46,735 nt of DNA from Isosphaeraceae bacterium (GTDB taxonomy: Bacteria; Planctomycetota; Planctomycetia; Isosphaerales; Isosphaeraceae), in NCBI GenBank assembly GCA_021324445.1, contig JAJPJC010000365.1, positions 1 through 46,735 on the forward strand, given 5' to 3'. Shown here one piece after another: positions 16,456-25,005 of the stretch. The notes under the pieces were generated by a model. The model had not been told where the DNA came from. It worked only from the letters and a program-made list of their open reading frames with translations, and did not search any database. The translations under genes and the position numbers were made by a program. How positions within the stretch are numbered: position 1 is the stretch's first letter; the number at the start of each line of letters is the position of its first letter.

Positions 16456-19400
16456 CTAGACGGAATCCGCGGGCGTCTCCGGGTGGGGTTGGGGGGCCGG
16501 TTCCGGGGACGGGGCTGCGGGTTCGGTCGGCGTCGGGGTCTGGTCCTGGGCGCGGACCTCCTGGGGTTGGGCGGCTGGGAGTGCGGGCTCGACCGGCTGC
16601 GGCTGCGGCTGCGGGGGTTCCTCGGGTGGACCCTCGCTGCGGGCTTCCCAGAGCTGTTTGAGCTGGCCGAAGGTCCGCAACGGGACATTTCCGGCGAGGG
16701 CGTCTTTCGAGAGCGGGGGAGGCGGGGGGCTGGGGCGCGATGGCCGGGAGGGGCGCGGGGAGGGGCCGCCCTGCTCCTGGGGACGCGGCGGGCGACCACC
16801 CCCGGGCCCGTGGCCGGGACGAGGGCCGCGGGGCCCGCTGGGGCCGGGGCGCGGACCCGCACCCGGTCCGGGCCCCTCGCCGCGCCGCGGGTACGCGCCC
16901 GGGGCCTCGCCGGGGCGCGGTCCGCCCGCGCTGGCGGCCGTGCCGGAGCGGTCCCGCGGGTGGTCGCGATCGCGATCGCGATCGGGTCGCCGTGAGGGGG
17001 TCTCAGCCAGGACGGCCACCGAGGGAGCACCCACCGGCGGTGAGGTCAAGGCCGAGCCGGTCGGCCGCGGGCCGCGGCTCTCGCCCCCGCGCCGAGCCTG
17101 CGCCGGGCCCGGCCCGCGACCCTGGCGGTCGCGGTCGCGCGGCTCGCCGCCGGGTCCGCCACCGCGCCGCGGCCCGCCGGGCGCGCCGCGATGACGCTCC
17201 GTTCCCGGCTTGACCATGGTCAGCGAGACGCGCTTCCGCTCCTGGTCCACTCCCATCACCCAGACCGTCACCACGTCGCCGACGCTCACCACGTCGTGGG
17301 GGCTCTTGACGTACCGGTTGGCCAGTTGGCTGATGTGAACCAGACCCGAATCCTTCAACCCGATATCCACGAACGCGCCAAAATCCACGACGTTCAGGAC
17401 GGTCCCCTTGAGCTCCATGCCGGCGGTCAAGTCCTCGAGCTTCAGCACGCCCTTCTTGAAGATGGGCTTGGGCAGGTCCTCGCGCGGGTCGCGCTCCGGT
17501 CGGCTGAGGGCCTCGATGATGTCGCGGAGCGTGAACTCGCCCACGCCCAGCTCCGCCGCCAGCGCCGGGACGTCGGCCTGAGCCAGTTGGGCGCGGAGTT
17601 CCTCCAGGCGGACCTTGTCTCGGACCACATCGGGCGTGAAGCCGAATCGTTCCAGGAGCTGGGTCGCGGCCGGATAGCTCTCGGGGTGGACCCAGGTCCG
17701 GTCCAGCGGATGCTCCCCCTCGGAGATCTTGAGGAAGCCGGCCGCCTGGGTGAACGTCGCCGGACCGACCCCGTCGACCTCCATCAACTGCTCGCGCCGG
17801 GCGAAGCGGCCGTGATCCTTGCGGTACTCGACAATCCGACGGGCCGTCAACTGGTTCAAGCCGGAGACGTGCCGCAGCAAGGGCACACTGGCCGTGTTCA
17901 GATCGACGCCGACGAAATTGACGCAACTGGCGATGACCGCCTCGAGCGTCTCCTTGAGGTGCTTGGGATTGACGTCGTGCTGGTAGAGTCCCACGCCGAT
18001 GTTCTGGGGCTCGATCTTCACGAGCTCGGCCAGCGGGTCCTGGAGCCTGCGGCCGATCGAGATGCTGCTGCGCAGGGTGGGGTCGTAGTCGGGGAGCTCG
18101 TCGCGGCCGATCTGGCTGGTCGAATAGACACTGGCCCCGGCCTCGTTGACGATGACGTAAGCCAGTTGGGCGAGCAGGCCATCGGCCGGGTGGGGCTCGG
18201 GAGGCGTCTGGGGCGGGGCCGGAGCCGGCTTGGGCCGGGGCGGCCGGCTCCGGTCCGACCTGCCGTGGCCGGAGGGCTTGCCCGAGCGTGGGGGCGCGCC
18301 TGGGGGCGTCCCGGCCAGCGACCCGCTCGCCGGCTTGGGCGGCGGCGCCGCCTCGGCTGCCGGCGGCGCCGCCGCCGTGGCGGCGGCCGGCTCCGGCGCG
18401 GACGAGCCGCCCGGCGAATCGGAGCGGCCCTGCTCCGGCGGCTGGACGGAACCTTCCCCCTCCCGAACGGGCGGCTCGCCAGGAGGCTCGTCCTCCCCGA
18501 GTTGTGGCTGGGCGGGGGTCGGCTCGACCTCCCGCGCCACGTCGAGAAGATCGGCCGGGGCGGTCGGTTCCGGGGCGGTCGAGCCGCCGGGCGAGCGGAT
18601 CGGATCCGGTCCTTCCGGGACCTCGCCCTCCCGGGCGTTGTCGTCGAGCACGGCGGTGCCCACGACCTCGGACGAGGACGCCGGGCCCGCCGGTGGGATC
18701 ACGCCGTGATCGGTCTCGGCCGGGGCGGGATCGGGTGCCCCGCCGGAGATCGGCGGCAGCATCTCGATCGGCGCCTCAGGCGCGGGCGCGGGATGGGACT
18801 CGGCCGGCACGTGGGAGTTCCCGTCAGGGCCCGGCAGCAGCGCATGGTCTCCCGGGGGCGATGGCGCTTCGGACGGGGGGCCCGGTGGCGGCTCGCCTGC
18901 GGTCGTGGTTGGGGGCGCCGCGTGGTCCTCGCCGGTGGGAGTCGGGGCCGCGGCTTGGTCCTCGATCGCCTGCGCCGCCAGCTCGCTGGGGGCCTGCGCC
19001 TGGGATGGCTCGATGGCGGCGGCCGGCGGGGTCGCGGCGGCTTCCGCCGCCGTTGCCGGCGCGAGGGTGGGTGCGGCCGCGGTCTCGGCCCGCGACTCCG
19101 CCGGGGCCGGGGCCGGGGCGGCGCTCGCACCAGCCTGGCTGAACCGCGTCCCCTCGGCGATGATCTCCGCGACCAGCTCCTCGGTCTCCCGGCAAGCCGT
19201 GCCATTGCCGATGGCCACCACCCCGACCCGGTGCTTGCCGACCAGGTCCTTGAGCACCAGCTTGGCCTCGGAGCGGCGATGGTGGGGCGCGTTGGGGTAG
19301 ATCACCACCTGGTCCAGGAGATTGCCGCTGGGATCCAGCACCGTGACCTTGCAGCCGGTCTTGAAGCCGGGGTCGATCGCCAGGACGGGCTGCTTGGGGA

Positions 19401-20352
19401 TCGGCGGCTGGAGCAACAAGCTCCCCAGGTTGCGCGCGAAGACCTCGACCGCGTGTTTCTCGGCCGCCTCGGTCAGGTCCCGACGGACCTCGCGCTCCAT
19501 GCTGGGCAGGATCAACCGGTCCAGCGCGTCGAGCGCCGCGCCGCGGAACAACTCGGCCTGGGGATGGGACTCCAACGGGAGCTGGCCGAAGAGCGCGGCC
19601 TCGACCTCCGGCCGCGACACCTCGAGCCGGACCTTGAGCGGGCCCTCCTTATCCCCGCGGTTGATCGCCAGCACGCGATGGGGCGGGATCTGCGCGACCG
19701 GCTCGGAATAGGCGAAGTAATCGCGGTATTCCAGCCCCTGGCCCTCGGGGATCTCGGCCTTGCTGGTGACGATCTTGCCGGTCTTCCACACCACCTTGCG
19801 GACCGCGTCGCGCACCATGGCCATCTCGCTGATCGCCTCGGCGAGGATATGGCCGACCCCTTCCAGCACCTTCTCGACCGACTCGACCCCCTTCTCGGCA
19901 TTGACGAACTCCTGGGCCGCGGCGTGGAGGTCCGTCAGAGTCTCGTCGCGCGTCCAGACGCGGAAGGCCAACGGCTCCAGGCCCCGGTCGCGCGCGTCGG
20001 AGGCCTTGGACCGCTTCTTGGGCTTGAACGGCAGGTACAGGTCTTCCAGCCGCTTGGGGTTGTCGGCCGCACGGATCGCCGCCGCCAGGTCGGGGGTCAG
20101 CTTGCCTTGACCCTCGATGGCCTTGAGGATCGTCTCCTTTCGCTCGGCCAGCTCCCGCAGCCGGTTCACCCGAAGCTGGATCTCCCGGATCGTCACCTCG
20201 TTGAGGTTGCCCGTACGTTCCTTGCGATAGCGCGTGATGAACGGAACGGTATTCCCTTCGTCCAGGAGCTGGACGACGCTCTCCACCTGCACGCGCCGAA
20301 TTTGCAGATCCTGCGCGATGCGCCCCAGGTCGACCTGGATCGGATTATCCAT
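16456..20352 (-). CDS. tex: Tex-family RNA-binding protein with two large disordered segments
   Basis: 1,298 aa; Tex proteins are usually about 720-800 aa. Residues 1-320 are the helical Tex N-terminal region (TVPFITRYRKERTGNLNE). The YqgF/RNase H-like domain starts at LAIDPGFKTGCKV (about 324). It is split after GNGTACRETEELVAEIIAEG (about 382-401) by some 320 Ala/Pro/Glu-rich residues (about 402-725), then resumes with YVIVNEAGASVYS. Helix-hairpin-helix motifs follow (GVDLNTASVPLLRHVSGL, EVDGVGPATFTQAAGFL), then an S1 domain (about 980-1047, VDFGAFVDIGLKDSGLVHIS). A tail of about 245 residues is rich in Arg-Gly, Arg-Asp and Pro. Tex is a transcription-associated nucleic-acid-binding factor. 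ATG 20352 (MDNPIQVDL) fits the family start. A consensus promoter lies about 150 bases upstream. Confidence 0.93.
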   Translation of the reverse strand: MDNPIQVDLGRIAQDLQIRRVQVESVVQLLDEGNTVPFITRYRKERTGNLNEVTIREIQLRVNRLRELAERKETILKAIEGQGKLTPDLAAAIRAADNPKRLEDLYLPFKPKKRSKASDARDRGLEPLAFRVWTRDETLTDLHAAAQEFVNAEKGVESVEKVLEGVGHILAEAISEMAMVRDAVRKVVWKTGKIVTSKAEIPEGQGLEYRDYFAYSEPVAQIPPHRVLAINRGDKEGPLKVRLEVSRPEVEAALFGQLPLESHPQAELFRGAALDALDRLILPSMEREVRRDLTEAAEKHAVEVFARNLGSLLLQPPIPKQPVLAIDPGFKTGCKVTVLDPSGNLLDQVVIYPNAPHHRRSEAKLVLKDLVGKHRVGVVAIGNGTACRETEELVAEIIAEGTRFSQAGASAAPAPAPAESRAETAAAPTLAPATAAEAAATPPAAAIEPSQAQAPSELAAQAIEDQAAAPTPTGEDHAAPPTTTAGEPPPGPPSEAPSPPGDHALLPGPDGNSHVPAESHPAPAPEAPIEMLPPISGGAPDPAPAETDHGVIPPAGPASSSEVVGTAVLDDNAREGEVPEGPDPIRSPGGSTAPEPTAPADLLDVAREVEPTPAQPQLGEDEPPGEPPVREGEGSVQPPEQGRSDSPGGSSAPEPAAATAAAPPAAEAAPPPKPASGSLAGTPPGAPPRSGKPSGHGRSDRSRPPRPKPAPAPPQTPPEPHPADGLLAQLAYVIVNEAGASVYSTSQIGRDELPDYDPTLRSSISIGRRLQDPLAELVKIEPQNIGVGLYQHDVNPKHLKETLEAVIASCVNFVGVDLNTASVPLLRHVSGLNQLTARRIVEYRKDHGRFARREQLMEVDGVGPATFTQAAGFLKISEGEHPLDRTWVHPESYPAATQLLERFGFTPDVVRDKVRLEELRAQLAQADVPALAAELGVGEFTLRDIIEALSRPERDPREDLPKPIFKKGVLKLEDLTAGMELKGTVLNVVDFGAFVDIGLKDSGLVHISQLANRYVKSPHDVVSVGDVVTVWVMGVDQERKRVSLTMVKPGTERHRGAPGGPRRGGGPGGEPRDRDRQGRGPGPAQARRGGESRGPRPTGSALTSPPVGAPSVAVLAETPSRRPDRDRDRDHPRDRSGTAASAGGPRPGEAPGAYPRRGEGPGPGAGPRPGPSGPRGPRPGHGPGGGRPPRPQEQGGPSPRPSRPSRPSPPPPPLSKDALAGNVPLRTFGQLKQLWEARSEGPPEEPPQPQPQPVEPALPAAQPQEVRAQDQTPTPTEPAAPSPEPAPQPHPETPADSV

Positions 20353-20844
20353 GGAGACTCTACTCTGCACCTGGTGAGATTCGGGCGGCAACGAGATGAG
20401 GGACGGCTCAGCTAACCCGCTCACGATCATCACCACATTGGCGTTTCGTATCGCTGGCGGTCCAAGTTGGGCGCACGGAGATACCTGGCTTACAAATAAG
20501 TTCGGTCACTTTAGAGGATCGATCCTACCTTGTCAAGCGCCTCCGCCGGCCGCTTTCCCACCGCGGCAAGCCCCTGCGCCGCCCAGGATGCGCCCATGAA
20601 TGACGACAATCTCTCATGGAGCTCGAGCCCATGGAGAAGTCCGGCGAGAGCACTCGGGAAGCGAGCCGGTTTGCCTGGGGCCCGGCATACCGGGAAGCCG
20701 CCCCCGACTGCATGTTGCCGGTCGATCGCGACCGCCGCAGCTTGACACTTGTTTCCCATCCTGCCCTTCAGTACAGTTATGGACGTTGAGCCGCGTTGGG
20801 GGTGGCTCGGGGCAGGACGTCTGCGGCAGGGAGGGAGGATTGTG
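20353..20844. other. Upstream region of tex and of the 20845 gene
   Basis: 492 bases. It contains the tex promoter (20508-20536) and an AT-richer patch near 20490-20515. I see no gene that I can support in the remainder, on either strand. Confidence 0.4.
20508..20536 (-). promoter_or_regulatory. Sigma70-type promoter for tex
   Basis: On the minus strand, a perfect TTGACA (20536-20531), a 17-base spacer and TAAAGT (20513-20508). Transcription would start near 20501, leaving a 5' leader of about 150 bases before the tex ATG at 20352. Confidence 0.7.
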
Positions 20845-21114
20845 ATGTCGATCGGACTGGAGCGGTCGCTCTCCAGCCGTCGGCTGGGCCGTGGCCGAGC
20901 GGCCGTGCCGACGATCCGGGAGGTGTGCCTGCTCGGCCGCAGGTTTCACCGGGCGGCCGAGGGCGGGGGATGGGCGGCTGGGCAGCGGGTGACGTGGCTG
21001 GGCCGTGGCTACCAGGTCGTGGCGACCTCGGAGATCCCGGCGGAGCGGACTCCGGGGCGACCCGCGGCCACCGTGATGGACCACTACGTTCATCTGGCGC
21101 CCTCGGATCAATAG
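20845..21114 (+). CDS. Small basic hypothetical protein next to SWIM protein
   Basis: 89 aa from ATG 20845, preceded by a strong purine-rich ribosome-binding site (GGGAGGGAGGA, ending 6 bases before the start). Arg-rich N-terminal half (LERSLSSRRLGRGRAAVPTI); no recognised domain. It lies upstream of the SWIM-domain gene on the same strand, with only a heptamer-armed inverted repeat between them, beginning at the base after this stop codon. Probably a partner of the SWIM protein; the function is unknown. Confidence 0.5.
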   Translation: MSIGLERSLSSRRLGRGRAAVPTIREVCLLGRRFHRAAEGGGWAAGQRVTWLGRGYQVVATSEIPAERTPGRPAATVMDHYVHLAPSDQ

Positions 21115-21186
21115 TGGTCAGTGGCCAGTGAAGACCCAGACCAGGACCGGGCCATTCTTCTCCTTCGCTTTCCTGACCACTGACCA
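21115..21186. repeat. Heptamer-armed inverted repeat, TGGTCAG type
   Basis: The left arm (21115-21128) has units TGGTCAG and TGGCCAG. The right arm (21173-21186) has CTGACCA twice. Together they form a 14-bp inverted repeat with one mismatch around a 44-base spacer. The left arm begins immediately after the stop codon of the upstream gene, and the right arm ends 21 bases before the ATG of the SWIM gene. Confidence 0.85.
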
Positions 21187-21207
21187 GTGCGAGTGCAGCG
21201 AGCAAAG

Positions 21208-21801
21208 ATGGTCAACCGTGACCAGCGAGAGCCTTCAGCACCGGGCGGGGCGCGGCCGTTGCGCGACCGCGACGAGTCGGACCCCCAGCGCCGCGCCGTC
21301 GAGCTGGCGCAGCGGGGTCGGATGATCCTGGACGTCTCGGCGGCCGACCTCGAAGCCGCCGAGGCGGCCTACGGCGCGTTCCATCCCACGACCTGGCACT
21401 TCCGCAACGCCTGGCACGAGGCCCGGCGGTCCTGGGAGCGGCTGCGTGCCGAGCTGGGCACCCGGGCCCTCGAGGCCGCGCTCGACCAGCCGCCCCTGGT
21501 GGTCTTGACCCTGGGCCAGGGCGACCCGGCTCGCCGCGCGCCCCCGGTCGTGCTGGTCCCGATCGCCGGCCAGACCTACTGCACCCACCGGGTCGCCGGC
21601 ACCGAGCTGGCACCGGTCCAGTGGCGGCTGACGCGGCTCCAGCCGCCCCTGGAGAACGGCCCCTACTACGCCTGCCGGCTGGCCGACGGCTCGACCCAGT
21701 GCGACTGCGCCGAGTGGACCTACCAGATCGCCGAGACTGGCGATGGCCGCAAGACCCATTGTAAACACCTCGCCGCGCTGGCGGCCCTGGGCTGGATTTG
21801 A
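21208..21801 (+). CDS. SWIM zinc-finger protein
   Basis: 197 aa from ATG 21208; GTG 21187 is an alternative start. The C-terminus holds a SWIM zinc finger: QCDCAEW about residues 165-171, then a spacer and THCKHLAAL, i.e. CxC...CxH. SWIM domains bind DNA or mediate protein contacts and occur in SWI2/SNF2 helicase-associated and transposase-associated proteins. The rest is Arg/Ala-rich, with LEAAEAAYGAFHPTTWHFRN and a hydrophobic VVLVPIAGQTYC segment. No helicase or transposase gene is adjacent. Possibly a DNA-binding accessory factor acting with the 89-aa protein upstream. Confidence 0.8.
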   Translation: MVNRDQREPSAPGGARPLRDRDESDPQRRAVELAQRGRMILDVSAADLEAAEAAYGAFHPTTWHFRNAWHEARRSWERLRAELGTRALEAALDQPPLVVLTLGQGDPARRAPPVVLVPIAGQTYCTHRVAGTELAPVQWRLTRLQPPLENGPYYACRLADGSTQCDCAEWTYQIAETGDGRKTHCKHLAALAALGWI

Positions 21802-21842
21802 CCCGCCCAACCGCCTGTGGGACAATCACGATTCGAACCCTT

Positions 21843-21905
21843 GGGAGGGCGAGGCTCCTGCCGAGCTTCTTCCGACTGCCGGCTCGGACGAAGCCTCGCC
21901 CTTCC
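21843..21905. repeat. Palindromic element upstream of the KTSC-thioredoxin gene
   Basis: GGGAGGGCGAGGCT (21843-21856) and AGCCTCGCCCTTCC (21892-21905) form a 14-bp inverted repeat with one mismatch. Inside it, GCCGAGC and GGCTCGG pair imperfectly. It lies in the 134-base gap between two co-directional genes but lacks the 7-base periodicity of the other intergenic elements. Confidence 0.75.
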
Positions 21906-21935
21906 GGCGAGCCGTCCTGCCTCAGGAGTCCTGGT

Positions 21936-22745
21936 GTGGAACGCACGCGCGTCGAGTCGAGCCTGATCCGGTCGGTCGGCTACGACCTGCCCAGCAGCAT
22001 CCTGGAGATCGAGCTGGTCGAGCCGAACCGCGTTTACGAGTATTTCGACGTCCCGTTCTCGGTGTACACCGAGCTGATGGAGGCGGAATCCAAGGGCTCG
22101 TACTTCAACGAGTTCATCAAGGATCTGTACGCCTACCAGGAAGTCGAGGATGAGCCGGCCGAGGCGATCACGAAGCGAATCGTGCTCGACTGGTCGAAGG
22201 TCTTCGCCGATGCCTTGCCCTACGGGTCATTCCTGGACCGATTTGCCAATCCGGGTCAGCGGAGCCGGTGGGATGCCATGCACGGGCGGTTCGCACTGAC
22301 GGCCGAGCAGCGGGGCCTGCTCAGCGGCTTCGCGCGGCGGATGCCGGTGCTCTGCATGGCCGGGGCGTGGTGCGGCGATTGCATCAACCAGTGCCCGGTC
22401 TTCGATCATTTCGCGCGGGCGTCGACCCGGATCGACCTCCGCTTCCTCGACCGCGATGTCCAGCCCGAGGTGCGCGCGGCGCTCTCGATCAACGGCGGCC
22501 ACCGCGTTCCCGTCGTCGTCTTCCTGAGCGAAGATTGGTACGAGGTGACGCGCTACGGCGAGCGGACGCTGTCGATCTACCGCCGGATGGCCGCCGACCA
22601 GCTCGGCCCGGCCTGCCCGACGGGCTTCGTCCCTCCGCCCGACGAGGCCCTCGCCGCCGTCACCGCCGAGTGGCTCGCCGAATTCGAACGCGCCCAGCTC
22701 ATCCTGCGGCTCTCGCCCAGGCTGCGGGCGATGCATGGGGATTGA
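21936..22745 (+). CDS. KTSC domain fused to thioredoxin-like domain
   Basis: 269 aa from GTG 21936, with AGGAG eight bases upstream; the open frame before it is filled by a palindromic repeat and is not coding. Residues 5-70 match the KTSC domain (VESSLIRSVGYDLPSSILEI, YEYFDVPFSVYTELMEAESK, GSYFNEFIKDLY). Residues about 95-220 match a thioredoxin-like protein of the kind with an AWCGDC active site (VLCMAGAWCGDCINQCPVFD), followed by a cis-proline-like segment GHRVPVVVFLSEDWYEV. KTSC domains are usually small stand-alone or nuclease-associated modules of uncertain role; joining one to a redox domain is uncommon as far as I know. No signal peptide, so a cytoplasmic thiol-redox role is most likely. 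Confidence 0.85.
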   Translation: MERTRVESSLIRSVGYDLPSSILEIELVEPNRVYEYFDVPFSVYTELMEAESKGSYFNEFIKDLYAYQEVEDEPAEAITKRIVLDWSKVFADALPYGSFLDRFANPGQRSRWDAMHGRFALTAEQRGLLSGFARRMPVLCMAGAWCGDCINQCPVFDHFARASTRIDLRFLDRDVQPEVRAALSINGGHRVPVVVFLSEDWYEVTRYGERTLSIYRRMAADQLGPACPTGFVPPPDEALAAVTAEWLAEFERAQLILRLSPRLRAMHGD

Positions 22746-22849
22746 GAACGGTGTAGAGGCTGCTCTCGCCTCGGGGCGCTCTCAAGCGTATGATGACGGT
22801 CTCGCGCTCAACTCCCTGGGCGTGATGACGAAGGATTCGTGGAAGCCTC

Positions 22850-23221
22850 ATGGCCGACCCAACCCCAAGCCCCGAGATCGAGAAACCCATCCATCGTGGC
22901 CGGATTCAAGCTCAGGGTGGGGGCACGGAGAAGTCGGAGTCGTGGGCGCAGGCGACTCCGCCCACGTTTTCCGAGATCGTGAGGCCTATTGACCGCCTGG
23001 AAGCCCAGCTCACGCCCAAGGAGAAGACAATCTGTGAGAAAGCCTTCACTCAGTTGAGAAGGGTGGTTGAGATCGGTGCAGAAACCGGTGGTTTCTGGGC
23101 ACCACGCTCGAGATCTTTCCCAAAGCCCGCAACAGGAGACATTCGGGTGGATATCGAGATCATTACCGCGCGCGCTGCGGTACCGGACCCCGATTCAACC
23201 GAGAAAGTGGAGGAATCGTAA
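22850..23221 (+). CDS. Hypothetical protein, first of an overlapping pair
   Basis: 123 aa from ATG 22850. Pro-rich N-terminus, then a helical segment (DRLEAQLTPKEKTICEKAFT), a possible beta segment (GDIRVDIEIITARAAVP) and an acidic tail. No recognised family. Its TAA stop overlaps the next gene's ATG by one base (TAATG at 23219-23223), which implies translational coupling. Possibly a two-subunit or toxin/immunity-like cassette, but nothing identifies it. Confidence 0.6.
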   Translation: MADPTPSPEIEKPIHRGRIQAQGGGTEKSESWAQATPPTFSEIVRPIDRLEAQLTPKEKTICEKAFTQLRRVVEIGAETGGFWAPRSRSFPKPATGDIRVDIEIITARAAVPDPDSTEKVEES

Positions 23222-23688
23222 TGTCTCACTTCCTCTTCCCTGATTTCTTGAACGATCCCCAGCAATACCATGAAGCCGAAGAGCTCTGGTTGAAGACTTG
23301 GAAGGAGTTGGTCCGCGAGGCCGAGCAGGCCGACCAGTGGAAATCGCCCCACTACACGACGACTTTTGTCGATGGAACACCTTGCCGAGATGGCGATCCT
23401 ATCTTCAGCGCCGTTGATCCCACCCGGCGTCTCGGTGTTCGCATCATCCAATTCGAGCCAACTGGGGATTCTGGGGAGTTCGTCTCCTGGCAGGATACCT
23501 TCGCGGAGGGAGAGCCGGAAGAAGTCCGGGATCTCGTGATCTCGTGCTCCCTGACGGATGAGACCTTATCGAAGGCATGCGATCTGATCCGTCAATGGAT
23601 CACGCAGGATCGGATCGCCACTGGTTCTGATCCTGGGATGGGTCAGCCGACTCTTCCGTATCTCGCACCGGCCGACCGACCGGTCTAA
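23221..23688 (+). CDS. Hypothetical protein, second of an overlapping pair
   Basis: 155 aa, acidic and rich in aromatic residues near the N-terminus (MSHFLFPDFLNDPQQYHEAE, then LWLKTWKELV). The middle (YTTTFVDGTPCRDGDPIFSA) and GEFVSWQDTF suggest a compact alpha/beta protein; unrecognised. Coupled to the preceding gene by a stop-start overlap, and its 3' end overlaps the convergent membrane-protein gene by four bases, so there is no room for a terminator. Confidence 0.6.
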   Translation: MSHFLFPDFLNDPQQYHEAEELWLKTWKELVREAEQADQWKSPHYTTTFVDGTPCRDGDPIFSAVDPTRRLGVRIIQFEPTGDSGEFVSWQDTFAEGEPEEVRDLVISCSLTDETLSKACDLIRQWITQDRIATGSDPGMGQPTLPYLAPADRPV

Positions 23689-24977
23689 TCTTTCGGGGAT
23701 CGGCCCCGCACTGGGGCATCTTCGACAGCAGTTCGCCCGGGCGGACCGCCGCGCGCGTCGGAGATCAGCGGGGCCGCCACGCCGCCAATCGCAGCCGCGA
23801 TCATCGCCAGCAGGCAGTGTCCCACGATCAGGAAGGGATCCTCGAAGTCGAGATCCGAGGAGATGAAGTCCTCGCTGGTAATCAGCAGATAGCCGTCCTT
23901 GACGGCGTAATCGAGACCGAGCTGCTTCAAACAGAGGCGCAAGGTCGTTTTCAATGGGATGCCATCGAGGTCGAGCTGGACGGTCGAGTTCAGCGAGTGC
24001 TGGGCTTCTTGCAGGCCGATCGGTTCAACGTAGATCGGGATGCCCGCGTAGGTTGGGGTCGTGGTGGCCTGCTTGATGTACTTCAGCACGTCATCGAGCG
24101 GCGTCTCGTTGGCGAAGGACATCGAGATCGGCTCGTCCAGCGCCTCCAGGATGCGCGCGTTCCTAACGACGATCCGGCTGGGTGGGGGAGGGAACCACGG
24201 GCGAAGGGCGTTCAAGAACTGATTGGTGGCGAACTGGAGATACGGCCTTGCTGGCTGTCCTGTAAAGGGAAAGCGACCGAGCGCCAGAAGCATGTAGCCG
24301 ACTCCGAAGAGGGTGGCGCCCAGCCAGATCTCCCGCCGCCGCCCCCGGCCGAAGATCGCGCCGAGCGACAGGAGGCCAAGCATTCCCCAGGTCAGAAGGA
24401 AGGTCGTGCCGGCCCAGGGCCCCGGTGCCGATCGCGACCAGACCGCGGCAGCCGATGTGACTACGATCGAGGTCGCGAGTGCGATCATCGTCGGCCAGAG
24501 CCACCGTTTCCGGGGCGGCTGGCCCATCGGCTGTGCGACGGTCCCGGAGCTGTCGGAACGACCCGCCGGCAAGGCGAAGAGGGCGCGGGCCAGCATGCCT
24601 CCCAGGATGGCGGCCAGGAGTGCCCAGAGGCAGTGGCCGACCTGCAAGTACGGCCACAGAAATCCAAAGCCGGGGACGCCGAGCCTCGGGCGAAGCGCCT
24701 CGAGCAGCGGCACCGTCGGGAGGTGGCTCCAATGAGACAGGAGCCAGCCCGCTGCCAGGGCCAGGTAGCCCCAGCCGAACAGGGCAAAGCCGAGCCACCA
24801 AGCTCGCTCAGCCTGCCTGCGGCAGACGACGCCTATGATCGCGAAGGTCAGCACCCCGCACGTCAACAACAGTATCACGCCAGCCCAGGTCTGGTTGGCA
24901 TTCCGCAGCGCGGCCAGGCCGATCGCCGCGATGAGCACGATCCCCATCAATCCGCCGATCGAGACGCGAGTGCGCAT
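23685..24977 (-). CDS. Internally duplicated membrane protein with an inserted STN-like domain
   Basis: 430 aa from ATG 24977. Two copies of a membrane unit are visible: WAGVILLLTCGVLTFAIIGV (first) and WAGTTFLLTWGMLGLLSLGA (second), each followed by a Trp-Leu-Gly helix (WWLGFALFGWGYLALAAG and IWLGATLFGVGYMLLALG) and LEALRPRL or LNALRPWF. The closing helix VGHCLWALLAAILGGMLA of the first copy is matched by VGHCLLAMIAAAIGGVAA near the C-terminus. In the second copy about 118 residues (about 264-381) are inserted before that helix: ISMSFANETPLDDVLKYIKQ, then IPLKTTLRLCLKQLGLDYAV and DGYLLITSED. That insert resembles the STN/secretin N-domain-like modules common in planctomycete proteins and should sit outside the membrane. 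Function unknown. Confidence 0.7.
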   Translation of the reverse strand: MRTRVSIGGLMGIVLIAAIGLAALRNANQTWAGVILLLTCGVLTFAIIGVVCRRQAERAWWLGFALFGWGYLALAAGWLLSHWSHLPTVPLLEALRPRLGVPGFGFLWPYLQVGHCLWALLAAILGGMLARALFALPAGRSDSSGTVAQPMGQPPRKRWLWPTMIALATSIVVTSAAAVWSRSAPGPWAGTTFLLTWGMLGLLSLGAIFGRGRRREIWLGATLFGVGYMLLALGRFPFTGQPARPYLQFATNQFLNALRPWFPPPPSRIVVRNARILEALDEPISMSFANETPLDDVLKYIKQATTTPTYAGIPIYVEPIGLQEAQHSLNSTVQLDLDGIPLKTTLRLCLKQLGLDYAVKDGYLLITSEDFISSDLDFEDPFLIVGHCLLAMIAAAIGGVAAPLISDARGGPPGRTAVEDAPVRGRSPKD

Positions 24978-25005
24978 GAGGATGCCTCTAGCTGGCCGGT
25001 TGCCG

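Noticed and set aside
17191-20415. A 1,074-codon open frame on the plus strand opposite tex
   Set aside because: Long antisense frames are expected in high-GC genes; it has no recognisable domains, while tex on the other strand has full family motifs.
22789-22794. TATGAT as a -10 box for the 22850 gene
   Set aside because: No acceptable -35 sequence 16-18 bases upstream; too weak to list as a promoter.
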